Assembly: GCA_023426245.1 (NCBI GenBank)
Contig: JAFABB010000051.1
Span: 124,001-188,000 of the forward strand
Reading direction: 5' to 3'
DNA length: 64,000 bases
Source: Bacillota bacterium
GTDB taxonomy: Bacteria > Bacillota > UBA4882 > UBA8346
This document shows positions 60,272-64,000 of this stretch, piece after piece; position 1 is the stretch's first letter, and each line of letters starts with the position of its first letter. The notes below the pieces were generated by a model, which saw only the letters and a list, made by a program, of their open reading frames with translations, was not told the origin of the DNA and searched no databases. The position numbers and the translations under genes are program-made.

Positions 60272-60694
60272 AGACTATTTTTTTAATATCGAGGATTAAA
60301 TTTCTGTTCGGTAAGGATAATCTTAATGAAAGACTTTTCGTATTAACCTCCTAAATTGGAGGTTTTTTTTGGAGCCTTTTCCACGGATAATGAATGGGGC
60401 TTCCATTTCAAAAAAAGCAGGAAATAGAAAGGGGGAATAGAATGATTAATTCATAATCGCCATAATATTAATCGATTTTCGGCCATCTTTATTTCTTGAA
60501 TTTGGTGTTCCATCGCCCGATTTTGGGTCTTTATTACTTAAATTTCTATCTTTGGGATGGAAAGTGGAATCTTCATGGAAGAAAAAACTTTCTTTGAGAA
60601 GGGAAAAGCTCCCTTACAAATAGAAACGTTATTTGTGCAATAGAAAACGCTCTCCTGTTGGAGATAAATTGATATTGAATAAGGAGGAATCTGG
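60272..60694. other. Gap between nucleoside operon and pta
   Basis: Apart from the terminator at 60344-60372 and a short hairpin AAGGGA/TCCCTT at 60599-60615, there is no feature I can support. No gene of useful length is seen. The last 90 bases probably hold the pta promoter, but no box pair is convincing. Confidence 0.5.
60344..60372 (+). terminator. Terminator at the end of the nucleoside operon
   Basis: AACCTCC pairs with GGAGGTT around TAAATT and is followed by eight T in a row. It ends the operon about 75 bases after the TrpA-like gene. Confidence 0.88.
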
Positions 60695-61696
60695 ATGGAC
60701 TTTTTATCAACCATTAAGGAAAAGGCGATTTCGGCCGGGAAACATATTTTATTGCCGGAAAGCAATGACCCAAGAGTTTTGAAAGCAGCCCGGGAAATCA
60801 TGGACCAAAAGATTGCCAAAATCACTTTGGTTGGGGATGAGAAACAAGTTAAGGAAAAGGCTGAAAATTTAGGAGTCGACCTTTCCGATATGGAAATTCT
60901 CTCGCCGCCGGATTACCCAAAGCGGGCTTTATTTCTGGAAACTTTGTATAATTTGCGAAAAGATAAGGGAATGACATTACCGGAAGCGGAGCAACTCCTA
61001 ACCAACCCCTTATATTTTGGAACCATGATGGTATATTCCGGCCAGTCCGATGGGATGGTCGCCGGATCCTTAAGCACCACCGGCGATGTGCTGCGTCCGG
61101 CCCTGCAAATCATCAAAACGGCCAAAATGTTTAAAACTGTTTCTGGAGCGTTTTTAATGTTTGTTCCCGGGAGTAATCTGGGCCATCACGGACTCTTTGT
61201 GTTTGCGGATTGTGCCGTCAATGTCAATCCGGATGCCCCGACGCTCGCGGAAATAGCAGTCCAGGCCGCCTATACAGCGAAATCCCTGACCAATTTCAGT
61301 CCGGTTGTTAGTTTTCTCTCTTTTTCCACCAAAGGAAGCGCCAGGCATGAAATGGTCGATAAGGTTGTGGAAGCGGTTAAAATCGCTAAAGATTTGCATC
61401 CTTCCCTGGAAATGGACGGGGAATTTCAAGTTGATGCCGCTTTAATTGAGGAAGTCGCCCGTCTGAAGGCCCCCGGCAGTTCCGTAGCAGGCAGGGCCAA
61501 TGTATTGATATTCCCGGATCTCCAGTCAGGCAATATCGGATATAAACTGGTTGAAAGATTGGGCGGGGCTACAGCGGTGGGGCCCATCCTTCAGGGGTTG
61601 GCGAAACCGGTCAATGACTTATCAAGAGGTTGTAACGTTCAAGATATCGTCGATATGGTGGCGATTACTTCCGTGCAGGCGATGAAACAGATTTAA
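60695..61696 (+). CDS. pta: Phosphate acetyltransferase
   Basis: This 333-residue enzyme interconverts acetyl-CoA and acetyl phosphate. LPESNDPRVLKAA at the start, GMMVYSGQSDGMVAGSLSTTG-type core (split here by the actual residues TMMVYSGQSDG), STKGSARHEMVDKVVEA, DGEFQVDAAL and NVLIFPDLQSGNIGYKL are diagnostic. The length equals that of the short Pta form of Bacillota. AAGGAGG precedes the ATG. It works with acetate kinase, which is not in the window, for ATP formation or acetate use. Confidence 0.97.
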   Translation: MDFLSTIKEKAISAGKHILLPESNDPRVLKAAREIMDQKIAKITLVGDEKQVKEKAENLGVDLSDMEILSPPDYPKRALFLETLYNLRKDKGMTLPEAEQLLTNPLYFGTMMVYSGQSDGMVAGSLSTTGDVLRPALQIIKTAKMFKTVSGAFLMFVPGSNLGHHGLFVFADCAVNVNPDAPTLAEIAVQAAYTAKSLTNFSPVVSFLSFSTKGSARHEMVDKVVEAVKIAKDLHPSLEMDGEFQVDAALIEEVARLKAPGSSVAGRANVLIFPDLQSGNIGYKLVERLGGATAVGPILQGLAKPVNDLSRGCNVQDIVDMVAITSVQAMKQI

Positions 61697-61720
61697 AGAT
61701 ATCATAGGGAGCGTTCGTGA

Positions 61721-61860
61721 ATTATTTAGGAATTCGACAAAGCTATTTTGTAACGGAATGAATCCATTGAATGACGGAAAGAATGATTTCCGTGACAAAA
61801 AAATGAATCCGTGGAATCCCGGTCCGAATTCGCCATAGAGACACGGAGCCACAGGGAACG
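61721..61860. repeat. Degenerate heptamer runs (AATCCGT and CACGGAG types)
   Basis: This gap has units such as GAATCCA, GAATCCG, GGAATCC and then AGACACGGAGCCACAGGG. The style matches the heptamer repeats at 41466-41587, and an AATCCGT pair also occurs near 1138-1170. No gene is visible between pta and the GNAT gene. Confidence 0.4.
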
Positions 61861-61906
61861 GCTGGAAAGAAATTTGGAAAGGGATATTACGATGGGGTGA
61901 TCACCA

Positions 61907-62350
61907 ATGAATCTTGCGATTCGGGAGATGGAAGAAGAAGATATCCCGGTGGTATGCGACTTAGTGTTTGAATTAACCGGTCATCCAATCCGTGAGGAAG
62001 ATATGAAGAACCGCTGGGAGCTTGTGAAAAAAAGTCCCCTGGATGAACTTTATGTTTGCGAAGCGGACGGGAAAGTGGCCGGCGTTTTTGGTTTTAGAAT
62101 CCGGGAAAATCTTGAGGAAAAGAGCCGGTTTGGAGAAATATCGGTCATCGTAACCGGCACAGCCAGCCGGAGACTTGGTATTGGAAAAGCCATGATCACG
62201 TATGCCGAAAAACTGGCCAAGGAAAAAGAATGCATTGGAACCTGGCTTGTTTCCGGTTTTGGCCGGGAAGAAGAAGCCCATCGTTTTTATAAAAGTCTTG
62301 GATATGAAGTAAACGGTTACCGGTTTATCAAGCCCTTTGGGGAGGAATGA
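61907..62350 (+). CDS. GNAT-family N-acetyltransferase
   Basis: This 147-residue acetyltransferase shows the coenzyme A loop TASRRLGIGKAMITYAEKLAKEK near 84-106 (motif R-x-x-G-I-G) and ends with the motif HRFYKSLGYEVNGYRFIKPF. The N-terminus NLAIREMEEEDIPVVCDLVFEL is typical. The substrate is unknown; small molecules and protein N-termini are both possible. It converges on the DegT gene, with 12 bases between stops. Confidence 0.9.
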   Translation: MNLAIREMEEEDIPVVCDLVFELTGHPIREEDMKNRWELVKKSPLDELYVCEADGKVAGVFGFRIRENLEEKSRFGEISVIVTGTASRRLGIGKAMITYAEKLAKEKECIGTWLVSGFGREEEAHRFYKSLGYEVNGYRFIKPFGEE

Positions 62351-62374
62351 TTGGTTTTTGAATCAAGCCCCCAA
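62337..62374. terminator. Hairpin between convergent GNAT and DegT genes
   Basis: TTGGGG (62337-62342) pairs with CCCCAA (62369-62374), and TGATT with AATCA inside. It spans both stop codons and could stop transcription from both sides. No long T-run follows. Confidence 0.4.
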
Positions 62375-63589
62375 TATTTCCTTGAACTCATCCGCCACAT
62401 ACTCGACTTGCCGGTCATCAAGCAAAGTGTGAAGGGGTAAAGTAATTTCATTTCGATATTGTTCAAAAGAATGCGGATAGTTTTGAATATCGAATCCAAG
62501 TTTCTTGTAGGCTGTATGCATCGGCAGGGGTTTGTAGTGAACGTTGGTGGCGATTCCTCTTTCAGCCATCTTTCGGATCACGGTATTACGGTAAGTTTCA
62601 TCCCTGCCCACGAGCCGAACCAGATAAAGGTGCCCGTTGGATGAGCTATTAGCGCTAAAGTGTTTTAGAATATCCACCTTGCAATTGATCAGCGCTTGGT
62701 CATACATTTCGATAATCTGCTTTCTTCTCTTTAAGAGGTTCGCGTATCTCCGCAACTGCCCCAAGCCCAAGGCGGCCATGATATCGGTCATATTGCATTT
62801 ATAGGCCGGATAGACGATATCATATTCCCAGGCGCCCATTTTGGTTTTGGCCAGAGCGTCTTTTGACTGGCCATGTAAAGATAGAAGCATCAGTTCATGA
62901 TAAAGCTCTTCATTATCAATTCCCGGGATATCCCGCCAGGTAATTGCACCGCCTTCAGCCGTGGTTAGATTTTTCACGGCGTGAAAGGAGAAACAGGTAA
63001 AGTCGCCAACTTCTCCGCTGGGTCTTCCTTGATAAGTCGATCCGAAAGAATGGGCCGCATCGGCCACGATGGCAACCCTGCCGATAGCGGTTTGCAATGG
63101 ATTGACCGGACGGAATCGATTTTTTTGGGCGGCGACGATTTCAAATAACCGGTCATAATCGCACATCACTCCGGCAATATCCACCGGGATGACGGCTTTT
63201 GTTTTTGAGGTGATGGCCCGTTCCAATTGGTCATAATCCATTTGATAAGAATTTTTCGCGGTGTCGACGAGAACGATCTTGGCTCCCACATGATGAATCA
63301 CACTGGCCGAGGCCGAATAGGTGTAGGCTGAGGTGATCACTTCATCGCCCTCGCCTACGCCAAGCAGCCTTAAAGTAAGCTCCATGGCGGCAGTTGCCGA
63401 ATTTAAACAAGCAGCCTTGGAAGTATGGGTGTATTCGGCGATTTTTTTCTCAAACTCTTTTGTTTTCGGGCCGGTCGTAATCCATCCGGATTTTAAGGTA
63501 TCGATGACTTCGTTGATTTCCATATCGGTGATATCCGGAGGCGAGAAAGGAATATTCATTTGAAGTGATTGGGTTGCGGAATTGATCAT
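62363..63589 (-). CDS. DegT/DnrJ/EryC1/StrS sugar aminotransferase
   Basis: This 408-residue pyridoxal-phosphate enzyme transfers an amino group to a nucleotide keto-sugar. GWITTGPKTKEFEKKIAEY and LNSATAAMELTLRLLG are at the start. ADAAHSFGSTYQG holds the cofactor-binding Asp, and FSFHAVKNLTTAEGGAI holds the Lys that binds the cofactor. NVHYKPLPMHTAYKKLG is the common end. I use ATG 63589, ten bases after AGGGAG; ATG 63622 is less likely. Such enzymes make amino sugars for surface polysaccharides. No nucleotide-sugar genes flank it here, though the GNAT next to it could acetylate the product. Confidence 0.93.
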   Translation of the reverse strand: MINSATQSLQMNIPFSPPDITDMEINEVIDTLKSGWITTGPKTKEFEKKIAEYTHTSKAACLNSATAAMELTLRLLGVGEGDEVITSAYTYSASASVIHHVGAKIVLVDTAKNSYQMDYDQLERAITSKTKAVIPVDIAGVMCDYDRLFEIVAAQKNRFRPVNPLQTAIGRVAIVADAAHSFGSTYQGRPSGEVGDFTCFSFHAVKNLTTAEGGAITWRDIPGIDNEELYHELMLLSLHGQSKDALAKTKMGAWEYDIVYPAYKCNMTDIMAALGLGQLRRYANLLKRRKQIIEMYDQALINCKVDILKHFSANSSSNGHLYLVRLVGRDETYRNTVIRKMAERGIATNVHYKPLPMHTAYKKLGFDIQNYPHSFEQYRNEITLPLHTLLDDRQVEYVADEFKEILGA

Positions 63590-63848
63590 GATTGACGTTC
63601 TCCCTAAATTCTGATGGATCATTATTTTGATAATTTCGTAAAGAAAGCAAAAAGAAGAGTTTTCTCACTCATTCAAGTATAACACTATTTTACTACCTGG
63701 CAATAATAATTTGTATTTTACCCCGGTTTTACCAAGTTACTTCAAAATTTACTTTTGGGGATAGACCTAACCTGCCGGGGATGGGGGTTTTGAGTTAAAT
63801 TTTATAAAAATCCTCTCAAATATTGTTTTTTTACCCTCCCCAATCTGT

Positions 63849-63854
63849 TATAAT
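63849..63854 (+). promoter_or_regulatory. -10 box of guaA
   Basis: TATAAT lies 30 bases upstream of the guaA start. The -35 is unclear (TTGTTT with a 20-base spacer, or T-rich sequence at 17). No purine riboswitch is seen in the 260 bases upstream. Confidence 0.5.
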
Positions 63855-63883
63855 GAAACAAATCAATATTTGAGGTGATCGTT

Positions 63884-64000
63884 GTGCAAGAAAATGATGT
63901 GCAATTAGATGCTTTGCAAGTGGAATCCATCGCCATTTTAGACTGTGGCGGTCAATATACCAAGGTGATTGATAGAAAAGTCCGTGAAATGTCTGTAAAA
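63884..64000 (+). CDS. guaA: GMP synthase, N-terminal part (truncated by window)
   Basis: The first 39 residues of a class I glutamine amidotransferase are present: a short lead, then SIAILDCGGQYTKVIDRKVREM. This corresponds to the N-terminal IxIxDxGSQY pattern of GuaA, which makes GMP from XMP. Cys replaces the usual Phe (DCGGQY for DFGSQY), a variant found in some GuaA-like proteins. The start is GTG 63884, six bases after GAGGTG. The catalytic Cys and synthetase domain lie beyond the window, so the call rests on the N-terminus only. Confidence 0.75.
   Translation, partial: MQENDVQLDALQVESIAILDCGGQYTKVIDRKVREMSVK

Noticed and set aside
63623..63883. Purine riboswitch ahead of guaA
   Set aside because: The conserved purine-aptamer core loops are not present in this gap.
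1..64000. tRNA, rRNA or CRISPR array
   Set aside because: I saw no cloverleaf, rRNA segment or regular spaced repeats on reading through; a tRNA scan would settle the first.

Overview
The window comes from a spore-forming Bacillota-type genome with moderate G+C. Evidence for this is a spore-coat CotS-like kinase cluster, strong AGGAGG ribosome binding sites, frequent TTG and GTG starts, MraZ direct repeats, a dcw cluster with a PASTA-bearing transpeptidase, and a MurE carrying the DNPR motif expected for meso-diaminopimelate. The two ABC-transporter binding proteins have plain signal peptides and no lipobox cysteine. A three-gene set resembling the Francisella undecaprenyl-phosphate galactosamine pathway is also present. 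Together these hint at an outer-membrane (diderm) Bacillota lineage, but that is inference; I cannot name the species.

Layout. 0.2-1.0 kb: a small Xre repressor faces a promoter overlapped by two copies of its probable operator, driving a frameshifted phage-like gene. 1.2-9.4 kb: a YesM/YesN two-component system divergent from a sugar ABC transporter operon with two Gfo/Idh/MocA oxidoreductases and no ATPase. 9.8-11.5 kb: CDGSH iron-sulfur protein, OsmC-like protein and ferritin. 11.7-13.9 kb: a membrane protein, ZapA, and a CvpA-like protein with a cysteine-rich tail. 14.3-18.7 kb: YdjC-type deacetylase, GT39 transferase, GT2 polyprenyl-phosphate transferase and sugar epimerase. 18.9-25.8 kb: DUF421 protein, a phosphatase-superfamily enzyme, a U32 protein, then rpsO and pnp. 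25.9-31.2 kb: four CotS-like kinases, a tiny membrane protein and a PHP-domain protein. 32-44.1 kb: division and wall cluster mraZ-rsmH-ftsL-PBP-murE-murF-mraY-ftsW-murG-murA, lacking murD and murC. 44.3-46.0 kb: formate-tetrahydrofolate ligase. 46.3-49.0 kb: two paralogous alpha/beta hydrolases under a MarR regulator with clear operators. 49.3-60.3 kb: a GntR regulator, then a BMP-type nucleoside ABC transporter and six enzymes (cysteine hydrolase, PfkB kinase, nucleoside phosphorylase, BtpA/SgcQ protein, iron alcohol dehydrogenase, TrpA-like barrel). 60.7-64.0 kb: phosphate acetyltransferase, a GNAT, a DegT aminotransferase and the start of guaA.

The best candidate for an undescribed system is the 49.3-60.3 kb operon. 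Its tight translational coupling implies one pathway: import of a nucleoside, phosphorolysis, sugar phosphorylation, and probably aldol cleavage by a stand-alone TrpA-like enzyme with reduction of an aldehyde product. The second candidate is the deacetylase/GT39/GT2/epimerase set, predicted to put an amino sugar on an envelope polymer through a lipid carrier. Non-coding features of note are a pair of MITE-like elements with GAGGCTGTC-type ends, degenerate heptamer repeats in several gaps, and a perfect 12-bp inverted repeat upstream of the dcw cluster.
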